Origin: CAZAMP01 sp964486455
GTDB taxonomy: Bacteria; Eisenbacteria; RBG-16-71-46; CAZAMP01
Assembly: GCA_964486455.1 (NCBI GenBank)
Contig: CAZAMP010000001.1
Span: forward strand, 1-64,000
Length of the DNA: 64,000 bases
Direction of reading: 5' to 3'
Below are positions 8,918-17,689 of the stretch, piece by piece. Below the pieces are notes generated by a model. It searched no databases, had not been told where the DNA came from, and saw only the letters and a list, made by a program, of their open reading frames with translations. The position numbers were made by a program, and so were the translations under genes. The stretch's first letter is position 1. Every line of letters begins with the position of its first letter.

Positions 8918-9492
8918 CCGGACGTGGATCGACCGGCCGCGCCGGGGCGAAAAAGCCACCTCACCGCCTCCCGCAGATCCGCACAAACCCGGTCGGGAAA
9001 CTCCTGTCCGGTGCCGGCGATCCGGACCGCCTCGTCACGGCCGTATCCGGTCCTCACCAGCGCCGTGCGCAACCCCAGGACATGACAAGGTTCGAGATCG
9101 GCGCATCGATCTCCGATGCCGACCGATCGGCTCGGGTCGCCGTCTTGCTCGCGCAGCGCGCGCCGGAAGAGCTCCGGCGCCGGCTTGCGGCATTCGCAAC
9201 GCCCCGTGAAATCCGGATGATGCGGGCAGACGTAGTATGCGTCGATCCGTGCGCCGGACTGGCCGAGAAGTCGGTCCAGCTCCCGATGGATACGCTCCAC
9301 ATCGTCGGGCGTGAAGAACCCGCGCGCGACCCCGGACTGATTGGTCACCACGACGACGGCAAAACCGGCGTCGTTGAGCAGACGTATTGCTTCGGCACTC
9401 CCCGGAATCAGAACGAGCCCTTCGGGTGAAGCGAGATACTCGACCTCTTCGTTGATCGTGCCGTCACGATCCAGAAAGGCGATCGGTCGCAT
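8914..9492 (-). CDS. gmhB: D-glycero-D-manno-heptose 1,7-bisphosphate phosphatase (HAD family)
   Basis: A 192-residue HAD hydrolase of the histidinol-phosphatase/GmhB type. The nucleophile motif is FLDRDGTIN (residues 6-14). VVVVTNQSGVARG forms motif II. The Zn-binding pattern CPHHPDF...CECRKP is diagnostic of GmhB, and VGIGDRCADLE is the acidic motif. GmhB removes the 7-phosphate on the way to ADP-heptose for the LPS inner core. It follows a heptosyltransferase gene by 4 nt, which supports a heptose role. The gmhA and hldE partners are not in this window. Confidence 0.9.
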   Translation of the reverse strand: MRPIAFLDRDGTINEEVEYLASPEGLVLIPGSAEAIRLLNDAGFAVVVVTNQSGVARGFFTPDDVERIHRELDRLLGQSGARIDAYYVCPHHPDFTGRCECRKPAPELFRRALREQDGDPSRSVGIGDRCADLEPCHVLGLRTALVRTGYGRDEAVRIAGTGQEFPDRVCADLREAVRWLFRPGAAGRSTSG

Positions 9493-9496
9493 TCAA

Positions 9497-10507
9497 CTAC
9501 TCCGGGTCCAGGAATGGTCGACAAGCCGAATAGACCTCGTCGGACGTGATCCGCTCGAGACAGACGATGCCGATCTCGCAATCATCAGCGTAGCATGGTG
9601 CGCACGGCTCTTCTCGGCGAACGATGCGAACCCGCGATCCGATAGGCGACGTCCAGTCCGAGTTCGTCGACCCGAAGATCGCGACAACCGGCGCGCCCAC
9701 GGCCGCCGCGAGATGCATGGCGCCCGAGTCGTTCGATACGACGAGGTCCATCTCCGCAAGGAGGGCGGCCGCGGTTCCCACGTCGGTTCGCCCGGCCAGG
9801 TTGACGACGCTCGCGGTCATGGCCGCTTCGACGGCATGGCACGCCTCCCGGTCCCGCGCCGATCCGGTCAGTACGATTTCCGCGGCGTGGCGCTCCTGAA
9901 GCCGTGCGGCGAGGTCAGCGAATCGCGAGGCCGGCCATCGCTTCGTGCGGCCGTAGATCGCGCCCGGCGCCAACGCGACCCACGGCCGCGTACGACCCGA
10001 GAGAAGCCCCGCGACCCGCTCGCGTTCTCCGTCGGAGATCGCGAACGCCTCCGATGCGTCTCCGTTCGCGAGTGTTCTCCCCTGCCGCTCGGCGGCCAAG
10101 CGACAGAGGTGACGGAATTCCTCGGCGAGATGCACGCTCCCTCGTCGGGCTCGCTCCACACCGACCGTCAGAAGCGGTGCGCGTGCATCGCTCCTGTATC
10201 CGATCCGGTTGCGAACGCCACCGAGGGCAAAGAGAAGAGCGGACGAGAACGACGGCGGCAGAATCACACCCAGGTCGTAGCGGCCGCGCAGGAGCATGGG
10301 TACGACTCGTCTGAACGCGGTGCCACGCCCTGACGGAAGCGAAACGACGTTCACATCGGACACACCGCGGGCGTAGATTTCGGCGGCCGCCGCAGAGGCG
10401 TAGCAATCGATCCCCGCCTCCGGAAACGTCGCGCGAAGGTCACGAACCGCCGGCAGCGACATGACGGCGTCGCCGAGCCAATTCGGCGCACGAATCGCGA
10501 TCCTCAC
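9497..10507 (-). CDS. waaF: Glycosyltransferase family 9 (LPS heptosyltransferase II type)
   Basis: About 336 residues from GTG 10507. VRIAIRAPNWLGDAVMSLPA is the classic WaaF/RfaF opening. Conserved later motifs are VALAPGAIYGRTKRWP (substrate site), LAGRTDVGTAAALLAEMDLVVSNDSGAMHLAAAVG (read in two halves) and VAIFGSTN. These enzymes move heptose from ADP-heptose to the LPS core at the inner membrane. The start codon overlaps the stop of the upstream membrane/TPR gene (GTGA), so translation is coupled. gmhB follows by 4 nt. The exact acceptor cannot be read from the sequence. Confidence 0.88.
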   Translation of the reverse strand: MRIAIRAPNWLGDAVMSLPAVRDLRATFPEAGIDCYASAAAAEIYARGVSDVNVVSLPSGRGTAFRRVVPMLLRGRYDLGVILPPSFSSALLFALGGVRNRIGYRSDARAPLLTVGVERARRGSVHLAEEFRHLCRLAAERQGRTLANGDASEAFAISDGERERVAGLLSGRTRPWVALAPGAIYGRTKRWPASRFADLAARLQERHAAEIVLTGSARDREACHAVEAAMTASVVNLAGRTDVGTAAALLAEMDLVVSNDSGAMHLAAAVGAPVVAIFGSTNSDWTSPIGSRVRIVRREEPCAPCYADDCEIGIVCLERITSDEVYSACRPFLDPE

Positions 10508-12528
10508 CTGAGCGCCCCCAACTCCCGAAGCACACGTTCCGACTCGTCCCTCATCTCGCCCGGCGACGCCAGATCGAGGACACGGCGAAACGAGTTGATC
10601 GCGCCTTGAGTGTTCCCCGCCTCCAGATAGCAAATGGCGAGATTGTAGTGCGCCTCGACGAATCCCGGTGCGGACCGAACCGCCATCTTGTATTCGCCGA
10701 TCGCTTCACCCCAGAGCCGGCGCCTCTGCTTGACGATACCGTACTGATAGCGCAGCCGCGCGTCATCGGGATGTTCATGAACGGCTCGCCCGAGGATCTC
10801 ATCCGCGGACATCACGTCACCGCGCTCGAGATAGACGCCGGCCAGATTCAGGGCGACGCGTGGGTCTTCGGGCGCCAGCCGTTCGGCGATCCTGTAGAGC
10901 GCAAGCGCGTCCTCCCCCCGCCCCATGCGGGCGTACGCGCCACCCAAGGAGAGATAGAAATCGGGCACGGGCGGATCGACGGCCTCTCGGTCGAGCATCA
11001 TGCGCAGCGTCTGCGGCGTGACCGGTTCCCGGCGCCGAAAAATCACGATGGTCGGCCCGGCATAGTCGTCGTTGCTGAAGAGCGCCACCCGTTCGCAATA
11101 CGAGCGGAGCCTGTCGAAGAAGGCCAGCTGGGCCCCGTGCGCGTTCGGATCGCGGCGGTAGCGATCGAACTGCGTCCCAACAAGGATGAACGTATCGAAA
11201 CCTTCGTACCAGCCGAGTTGGTAGGCCCCCGCGTAGACCCTGGGATCGTCAGCGGTGAAAGGAAGCACGAACGACACCCACCGCTCACCCGGCAGAGCCG
11301 GTCCGTAGAAGTCCGTGACCACCCGCGCGTCCTCGGGAAGGTGCCGCGCCAGCCACTCCGCCGCCGCGTGACGGCTGTCCCCGCGATCCGCACGGCGGAT
11401 CTGGTCGAGGCTGAGGGCTAAGGGCCATATCGTGCATGCGAGAAGCAAGGCGCCTGGAATCCATCGCGCGCGGGACACGATCTCGAGGCGGGCTATGCCC
11501 AGCGATGCCAGTATCGCGATGAACGGCAGCACCAGAATGAGTGCCGAGTGGCCGGCGCTGGGAAGCGCCAGAAGGCCCGCGACCGGAACGAGGGCTGCGA
11601 CCACGAGACACCGCGTCGAGCGCATCGCGACCCATGGCAGCGCGGCGAGGACCAGCAGCAGAGGCACCGGAGAGAGCCCCCTGACCGCCGTCACACCGGC
11701 CCACATGTGGCCGAGCGGCGGGGTACCGAAAGCCTCAGTGCGAATCAGTTCGATGACGACTCCCGGGGCAGTGAGAAACCGTGGGTCTCCCAAGGCCAAG
11801 CCGAGCAGCGCGGCGACAAGCGCCGGACCGAGCCGCGTGACGATGTCGACACCGCGATAGACCACGGCACCTCGGACGAACACGGCAGCGGCCAGAAGGG
11901 CGAGCGGGTGAAACGCGATCGATAGGCCTAGAAGAAACCCGGCAATCGTCCAGCGGATCTGATCGCCGCTGCGGGGCGCGGCGAGCACGAACCACCAGGC
12001 CGCCAACGCCAGCGTGGATGCCGGGACCGCCCCATCGACGCGAACCGCGCCCGAAATCGCCACGGGCGACAGCGCAACGATGAGCGGCGCGGCCGAGGCG
12101 GCAAGCCGTGTCCTCGAGACGGCGAGGCGCGTGACACTCCTGGCCACGGCAAACGCGAGACCGATCAGAATCAGCTCGAGAACGAGCCACAGCCCGCGCG
12201 CCCAGTGTGTAGGGATCTCCGACCCTTCAGCGACAAGCGCATCGACCCTGAATCGATGGGTCGGGAATCCGCTCCGCGGAGCGAGTATCAGGGCAACCTC
12301 GTAGAGCGCGCGCAGAAGAAGCGGCGGGCCGGACGGCTCGTCCGAGGCGAGTTGGGCGGCGACGGTACCGTCTTGGGGCGCCGCGATGAGAGATACCGCC
12401 GTGTGGACGGCCTGCGGCGCGTTGCCGCCCCCACCCGGCGTGACACGGAGCACGGGGAGACGGACAACAACGGCAACCACGAGTGCGAGAACGAGAAGAA
12501 GCTTCAGTGAGACGAGAGACTTGACCAT
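10504..12528 (-). CDS. Polytopic membrane glycosyltransferase-like protein with C-terminal TPR repeats
   Basis: 674 residues. The first two thirds hold about nine to ten hydrophobic helices, with short loops and an early periplasmic loop. This layout resembles the GT-C superfamily (PMT/RgtA-like), which uses polyprenyl-phosphate sugars. A periplasmic-type globular part follows (about residues 390-500, with VVTDFYGPALPGERW). The C-terminus carries at least four TPR units, for example DFYLSLGGAYARMGRGEDAL and AHYNLAICYLEAGNTQGAI. It overlaps the upstream TPR gene by 25 nt and the heptosyltransferase by 4 nt. I infer a role in envelope glycan or glycoprotein work. No catalytic motif is certain. 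Confidence 0.7.
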   Translation of the reverse strand: MVKSLVSLKLLLVLALVVAVVVRLPVLRVTPGGGGNAPQAVHTAVSLIAAPQDGTVAAQLASDEPSGPPLLLRALYEVALILAPRSGFPTHRFRVDALVAEGSEIPTHWARGLWLVLELILIGLAFAVARSVTRLAVSRTRLAASAAPLIVALSPVAISGAVRVDGAVPASTLALAAWWFVLAAPRSGDQIRWTIAGFLLGLSIAFHPLALLAAAVFVRGAVVYRGVDIVTRLGPALVAALLGLALGDPRFLTAPGVVIELIRTEAFGTPPLGHMWAGVTAVRGLSPVPLLLVLAALPWVAMRSTRCLVVAALVPVAGLLALPSAGHSALILVLPFIAILASLGIARLEIVSRARWIPGALLLACTIWPLALSLDQIRRADRGDSRHAAAEWLARHLPEDARVVTDFYGPALPGERWVSFVLPFTADDPRVYAGAYQLGWYEGFDTFILVGTQFDRYRRDPNAHGAQLAFFDRLRSYCERVALFSNDDYAGPTIVIFRRREPVTPQTLRMMLDREAVDPPVPDFYLSLGGAYARMGRGEDALALYRIAERLAPEDPRVALNLAGVYLERGDVMSADEILGRAVHEHPDDARLRYQYGIVKQRRRLWGEAIGEYKMAVRSAPGFVEAHYNLAICYLEAGNTQGAINSFRRVLDLASPGEMRDESERVLRELGALR

Positions 12529-14366
12529 TCAGGGCGTTCCACGTTCGAGTGGTCCGTCCCCGCGAGCGACCATACGAGCCCCCGCTCTCCCAGCTCCCAC
12601 GTGGAGAGAGGGTCAGGTCGCCGCCGGGTACCGTCCACCCGATAGTAGTAACGCGACCCCTCTCCCACAACCGGCAGATTCACGTGCCACGCGCCGTCCT
12701 CGAACCTCATCGGCAAACAGCGTGTGTCCGCCTCACCATCGTGAAGTATGAGATCAACTCGCCACGCTTCCTCGTCGCGGAACACGACCGGGACGGCGGC
12801 CACCGTTTCCGGCGCGCTCGTTGCTCCGCCGCAGTCCGCGTTGGCGATCATTCGAAGGAGGCGCGACGCTTTGTGGCGTCCTTTGAAGTCGGAAATGCTC
12901 GCGAGCGAGTCGAGCGCGGCCATTGTCTCTACCGTGCGGTCGTTCCGCCATAGACAGCGGATCGCGGAAATCGCGGCGCGCGACCCAAGCTCGTCCCCGC
13001 CAATGGACGCGAACACTCGACCGGCTTCGTCGAACCGCCCGAGGCTCTCGAGCGAGAGACCCTGCCGGTAGCGCACGACTTCGGCAGCGAGATCCGACTT
13101 CAATCGGCCGGACTCGAGGTCATCGGCGAGTTGTTCCCAAAGCAGAACAGCTTCGCTTCCGCGTCCGGGCTGACGTCCGATGCCGCGGGCGATACGGAGC
13201 CGGCGCAGAGCATCGTCCTCTCGGTTCTTCCTTCTGTCCTTGGCTAGCTGGGGAACGTTACCCCCGGCCTTCGCCTTTTCGGCCAGCTTGTAGTGGCGCT
13301 CCGCGAGCTTCCGCTGCCCCATCAGGTCGCGGCACCGGCCGGCGAAGTAGTGGAGCCACGGCTCGATCGGGTCCTTCTTGTTCATGTCCTCGGGAATCTC
13401 GGCTTCGAGAAGCTCCACGCCTTCCTGGTAGCGCGCCTGGCGGTACAGATTGCGCCCGAGCATGAGCGTCAGGCTTCTGCAGCCTTCGAAACGCCCGCCG
13501 GGAGCGTACGCCTCACGCATGTTGCGCTCGGCCTCCGTGTAATAGCCGAGTGACTCGAGAACGTTTAGGTGTTCGATGAAGAAGACGTGGTTTCCCGGAT
13601 ACGCTTGGACGAGCCACCGGCCGAGGTCCAGCCCGACCTTCGGGTTCCCTTCGAAGTTCACCATGATATTCATCAGGAAATAGGCAGCTTCACCCCTCAC
13701 CACCTCACCGTTGCGCGCCGCCTTGCGCAGCTCGCTGAGGCCCCGCGCGCGGTCGCCACGCAGACCGAAGACCCATCCGACAAGCTTCAAGTACTTTGGC
13801 AGCGCATCCGCGTAATAGTGGTAAATGCCAAGACCTAGATAGGCGTCATGACGATCAGGGTTCTCCTTGAGGCAGGTGAGGAGATACGAACGGCTTCGCT
13901 GAACGGCGCGGTAGGCCTTGAGGAACTTGCCTTCGATCACATAAAGCCGTCCGAGGTAGCCATGGGCTTGGCCGCTGTAGTAAAGGGCGTCCTCTCGGCT
14001 CCCGCCGGCAGCGGTGTAATCGCGGCTCTTCCGGATCGCGCGCTTGAGCAGCGTCTCCACGTGCTTGGGATCGACGTAGTCCTCGGCGGCGACGAGTCGC
14101 CACCACGCCGTCATCGCCAACCCGAACGCACCGTCCGGAGAATGAGGATCGGATCGCGCTCGTTCCTGAAAGAGCACTTCCGCACGATCGAACTCGAAGT
14201 CCAGCATCGCGGCGATCGCCGGATCGCGCGTGCTCGGATCGCGCGCGTCAAATGGCTCCGAAGATTCGCTCTCGCTGGGAAGAGTCGGATCCTCCAGCAG
14301 CTGACCGAACGCGAGACCGGGCAGCAACAACGACAGCGCCAACGCGATGCGCCAGCAAAGCTTCAT
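12504..14366 (-). CDS. Secreted TPR protein with C-terminal early-set (CBM48-like) domain
   Basis: 620 residues with a signal peptide (about residues 1-21, ending LAFG). TPR-like helices cover most of the length; examples are YYSGQAHGYLGRLYVIEGKF and GLGIYHYYADALPKYLKLVG. The last 90 or so residues look like an immunoglobulin-like early-set fold: AWRVDLILHDGEADTR, DGAWHVNLPVVGEGSRYYY and VDGTRRRPDPLSTWE. That pattern (W...L, G-W, YYYRVDG, DP) resembles CBM48/isoamylase N-terminal domains. The gene lies 3 nt from the big barrel protein and overlaps the membrane/TPR gene, so the three probably work together in the envelope. Function unknown. Confidence 0.72.
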   Translation of the reverse strand: MKLCWRIALALSLLLPGLAFGQLLEDPTLPSESESSEPFDARDPSTRDPAIAAMLDFEFDRAEVLFQERARSDPHSPDGAFGLAMTAWWRLVAAEDYVDPKHVETLLKRAIRKSRDYTAAGGSREDALYYSGQAHGYLGRLYVIEGKFLKAYRAVQRSRSYLLTCLKENPDRHDAYLGLGIYHYYADALPKYLKLVGWVFGLRGDRARGLSELRKAARNGEVVRGEAAYFLMNIMVNFEGNPKVGLDLGRWLVQAYPGNHVFFIEHLNVLESLGYYTEAERNMREAYAPGGRFEGCRSLTLMLGRNLYRQARYQEGVELLEAEIPEDMNKKDPIEPWLHYFAGRCRDLMGQRKLAERHYKLAEKAKAGGNVPQLAKDRRKNREDDALRRLRIARGIGRQPGRGSEAVLLWEQLADDLESGRLKSDLAAEVVRYRQGLSLESLGRFDEAGRVFASIGGDELGSRAAISAIRCLWRNDRTVETMAALDSLASISDFKGRHKASRLLRMIANADCGGATSAPETVAAVPVVFRDEEAWRVDLILHDGEADTRCLPMRFEDGAWHVNLPVVGEGSRYYYRVDGTRRRPDPLSTWELGERGLVWSLAGTDHSNVERPEWSSLSSH

Positions 14367-14369
14367 GAG

Positions 14370-17300
14370 CTAGAACTCCGCTCCCAGAGAGAATCTACCT
14401 TTCCAGGGCCCCAATCCTCGTCGGAGATCGGTGTTCTTCGCGACGTCCCAGCGTGCGATGAGAAACCCCAGGAAGTTCATGCGTGCGCCAAAGCCGTACG
14501 ACGCCTTCACATCGTTCAGATAGAACCCGGACCGATCGGCGTCCCCCCCGATCGGCTTGAAGTCGCGGGGATTCGACCAGGCCGCCCCGGCGTCGAAGAA
14601 CATCAGCCCTCGGATGCCCCCAAAGCTCAGAGGCAACGGCCAGCCGAACTTGACGTAGTCGATCAGCGGAAAACGGAACTCCAGATTGGTCAGCATGATG
14701 CTGGTTCCCCGCTCTTCCCCGAATTCCAGACCGCGTAGCGTGTACGGGCCGCCGACGCGAAACGTCTCCGGGTACTCCCCAAAGCTCGTGATCCCCACGG
14801 TTCGAAATGCCAGCACGTATCGCTTGCGGATGTTCGAGTAGCGACGGTAGTCGGCGGAAAGCGTCGTGAACTTCAGTCCCCCGACGGCCTGCTCCGCCTC
14901 CAGCCGAGAACGTCTGCCGCTGATCGGACCGGTCGAACCGTAAAGAACATTGTCGAACACCAGCGCGGCGCGCGGACGGGCAAAATAGTGACTGCCTTCA
15001 CCCGGAAGGTCAACATACCTTGAGGGACCATATCCCGTGTAGAAGCTCCGCGTGAAGACCCGCTCTTCGACCCCGATGAGCTCGAGCCCGAACTCCAGCC
15101 GTCGAAACAGGTTGAACGGGCGGCTCACGGCCAGCTCCACGCCCCGATAGATCTGGCTTACGAGTTCGTCGTTGTCCCCGCGCTGGAACAGGAAGAAGTC
15201 GTTGCGATACTGGAACAGCGACACGCCGAAATTCGTGCGTCGTGAGAGATTGATGTAGCTCAGCAGAATGTCCGAGTCGAGAAGAGATCCGTACACAGAC
15301 GCACCGACGACGAAGCGATGATTGCCCAGGACGTCACTGAAGCCGATGGCCGTCTGCGCGGCCAAACCGATGTTGGAGGCGAAGAGCCCGTTCGCCGAAA
15401 CGAAATCCGGGCTGAACCGGAGGCGGTACTTTCGGTAAGTGAACGAGGTCGAGTCGGGCAACGCCACTTCCTCGGTGCCGATTTCGATATCCGGTTCGCC
15501 CTCTCCGGCCTGCGTTCCAGCGAACGAGTCGGCGGACGGGCTCGTGGCAGATGGATCATCGAGCGCCGCCACCGGTTCATCGAGAGACGCGGGTTCGTCG
15601 ACATCCGTTTCCGCCGCTAGCGTAGGCATGGGTGACCCGAGCGAATCCGGCCCGGCCGGTGCCTCTTCGTCACCATCCAGCCCGATCACGTGGCCCGCGA
15701 TCTTATCGGTTTCCGTGCCGATGCCGATGTCGGCCACCGCACCGGATTCCCCCCCGTCGGCCGTAGGCGTTTCGATGACCCGCGCGCCGCTGATTGCGGG
15801 AACACCGGCGGCGTCCACGATGAACGCTTCGGGAGCCGGCTCGGTGTCGTCGACCTCGGGGGCTCCGAACGGATGATCGATGGCGTAGACGTCGAACCCG
15901 CCTCTCGAATAGCCCGTGAACAAGAGCCGCGTCCCGTCACGTGACAGGCTGATCGCGGGCGCGCTCGCGGTGATGCCGGTGATACCGGACAGAACGTCAG
16001 TCAACTGCTCCACGTTCGAGCCGTCGATGTCCATCACGTAGATGTTCGAGATACCGTTTCGGTCCGATACGAAAACGAGTCTGTCTCCCTCGGGAGACCA
16101 CTGCGGCGTGATGCTCTTGCCCGATTGCCCGGGCGGCACTTCGACCTCACCCGATTCGAGATCGAGCAGGCCGACCACGAAGTCGCCGAAAGCGAGGCGC
16201 TCGAAATCGGTCTCGGGGCCGATATCGGTCGTAAACGCGATGGTCCGACCGTCGGGTGACCACTGGGGGTCCCTCGCGGCGTGCCGGCTGTCGGTGAGCT
16301 GCTCCAGATTCGTGCCGTCCACGTCGATGGCGAAAAGATCGCTCCTCCCTCCGCGGAGGCCTACGAACACGATTCGCTCGCCGTCCGGTGACCAGCTTGG
16401 AGAACGAAGCCCATCGAGTCCAACCTTGTGCCGGTATGACTGCCGGTTCTCTTCGACATCGAAGATGACCAGCACGTCCTCCCCGCCTTCCTTTGCGGGA
16501 AGGGCAAGATGGCGCCCATCTGGCGACCACGAGATCGAGGTGGAGAAGAACCGAAGCGATTCAAAATCGCCGGTTCGTTCGCCCTTGATCAGCCGCCGGT
16601 CGATTTCTCCGTCGATCGCGCTGGCGAGGTAGAGATCGTTGTAAAGGGACCGATCGGAGATGAACGCGAAGCGATCGCCGTTCGGGCTGGCGCTCGCGGC
16701 CAGGTTCATGTTCGAGAGGTCCTGGCCGTGGTTCGTCAGCGCGCGGGCGAATTCGTCGGGCTTGAGGTGATCGGCGATCGTCGGCAAGTAGCGACGTCGC
16801 ACGTCCTGGGTCCAGTCGTCCGACAATCGCTGCATGTTGATCCCGACGACATCCTCGAAGGCGCGGTTGAGCGACTTCATGAACACGGCCTTCTTGAGGA
16901 TCTCACCGATCTTCTCGTCGCCGTAACGGCGACCGATGTATTCGAGCACGGACTGACCGTAGCGATACACTCGAATGTCACCGACCATGTTGAGCTCCGG
17001 GATGGAGGTCAGATACCCCTGGAGCGCTCCATCACGAAGCCACATGGCGGTGTGGTTGTCGATCTCGTTGAGGGACAGGTACTCGGCCATTCCTTCGATG
17101 AACCAGAGCGGGGGCGAGAACGACATGGGGTTCGCGAGCACGTTTTCCGCCCGCGAGAAGAGGATGTCGATCTGAAATGCGTGGACGAGTTCGTGTGTCA
17201 GAACGTGGTCGAGCTCTGCGTACGATCCCGTGAACGGGAGGGTCACGCGGCGCTTCACGAATTCGGTCAGCCCGCCGGTACCCTCATGGATCATACCGCT

Positions 17301-17606
17301 CGTCACGTTCGATGACTGGAAGTCCGTATGCGATGCGTAGAGGATCAACGGCACCTTGTTCTCGATCTCATGATCGAGAACTCGGCTCAGCTTCGCATAG
17401 GCGCGCTCCGCCATGCGGGCGGCGTCGACTGCGACCTCACGCTCGTGCTCGTAGAAGTAGATCTCGAAATGGTCGGTCTCCAATACCGTCCAATCGAAGG
17501 ATCTATACTGGACCTTGTTTTTGCCGAAATATTGGGCGGCCGAATCACCAGGCGCAGTGGCCACAAGCGCCACCGCGATGAGGGCCACAACCGTCGCCTT
17601 CCGCAT
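14370..17606 (-). CDS. Secreted peptidase MA-like / TolB-propeller / Omp85-type barrel fusion
   Basis: 1078 residues, three parts. A signal peptide (1-25) leads to a gluzincin-like domain (about 35-260) with THELVHAFQ (H138, E139, H142) and a downstream WFIEGMAEYLS (E171/E175), as in peptidase MA families. Then come five or so TolB/PD40 beta-propeller blades (about 280-580), with repeats such as SWSPDGRHLA, SWSPDGERIVF, QWSPDGRTIAF and QWSPEGDRLVF. An acidic linker (about 600-720) precedes a C-terminal outer-membrane barrel (about 730-1078). The barrel has GGPYTLRGLEFGEERG, an Omp85-like LRG motif, and a terminal phenylalanine (LGAEF). ATG 17606 has GGGAGG 6 nt upstream. It likely sits in the outer membrane with the peptidase and propeller in the periplasm or on the surface. 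Confidence 0.85.
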   Translation of the reverse strand: MRKATVVALIAVALVATAPGDSAAQYFGKNKVQYRSFDWTVLETDHFEIYFYEHEREVAVDAARMAERAYAKLSRVLDHEIENKVPLILYASHTDFQSSNVTSGMIHEGTGGLTEFVKRRVTLPFTGSYAELDHVLTHELVHAFQIDILFSRAENVLANPMSFSPPLWFIEGMAEYLSLNEIDNHTAMWLRDGALQGYLTSIPELNMVGDIRVYRYGQSVLEYIGRRYGDEKIGEILKKAVFMKSLNRAFEDVVGINMQRLSDDWTQDVRRRYLPTIADHLKPDEFARALTNHGQDLSNMNLAASASPNGDRFAFISDRSLYNDLYLASAIDGEIDRRLIKGERTGDFESLRFFSTSISWSPDGRHLALPAKEGGEDVLVIFDVEENRQSYRHKVGLDGLRSPSWSPDGERIVFVGLRGGRSDLFAIDVDGTNLEQLTDSRHAARDPQWSPDGRTIAFTTDIGPETDFERLAFGDFVVGLLDLESGEVEVPPGQSGKSITPQWSPEGDRLVFVSDRNGISNIYVMDIDGSNVEQLTDVLSGITGITASAPAISLSRDGTRLLFTGYSRGGFDVYAIDHPFGAPEVDDTEPAPEAFIVDAAGVPAISGARVIETPTADGGESGAVADIGIGTETDKIAGHVIGLDGDEEAPAGPDSLGSPMPTLAAETDVDEPASLDEPVAALDDPSATSPSADSFAGTQAGEGEPDIEIGTEEVALPDSTSFTYRKYRLRFSPDFVSANGLFASNIGLAAQTAIGFSDVLGNHRFVVGASVYGSLLDSDILLSYINLSRRTNFGVSLFQYRNDFFLFQRGDNDELVSQIYRGVELAVSRPFNLFRRLEFGLELIGVEERVFTRSFYTGYGPSRYVDLPGEGSHYFARPRAALVFDNVLYGSTGPISGRRSRLEAEQAVGGLKFTTLSADYRRYSNIRKRYVLAFRTVGITSFGEYPETFRVGGPYTLRGLEFGEERGTSIMLTNLEFRFPLIDYVKFGWPLPLSFGGIRGLMFFDAGAAWSNPRDFKPIGGDADRSGFYLNDVKASYGFGARMNFLGFLIARWDVAKNTDLRRGLGPWKGRFSLGAEF

Positions 17607-17689
17607 GCAGTGCCTCCCAGTCCGAAACGGTAGGATGTCCCCGCCCCCGGCACGAGCGAGATCAACCCCAGCGCCCCGAACACTGTCCT

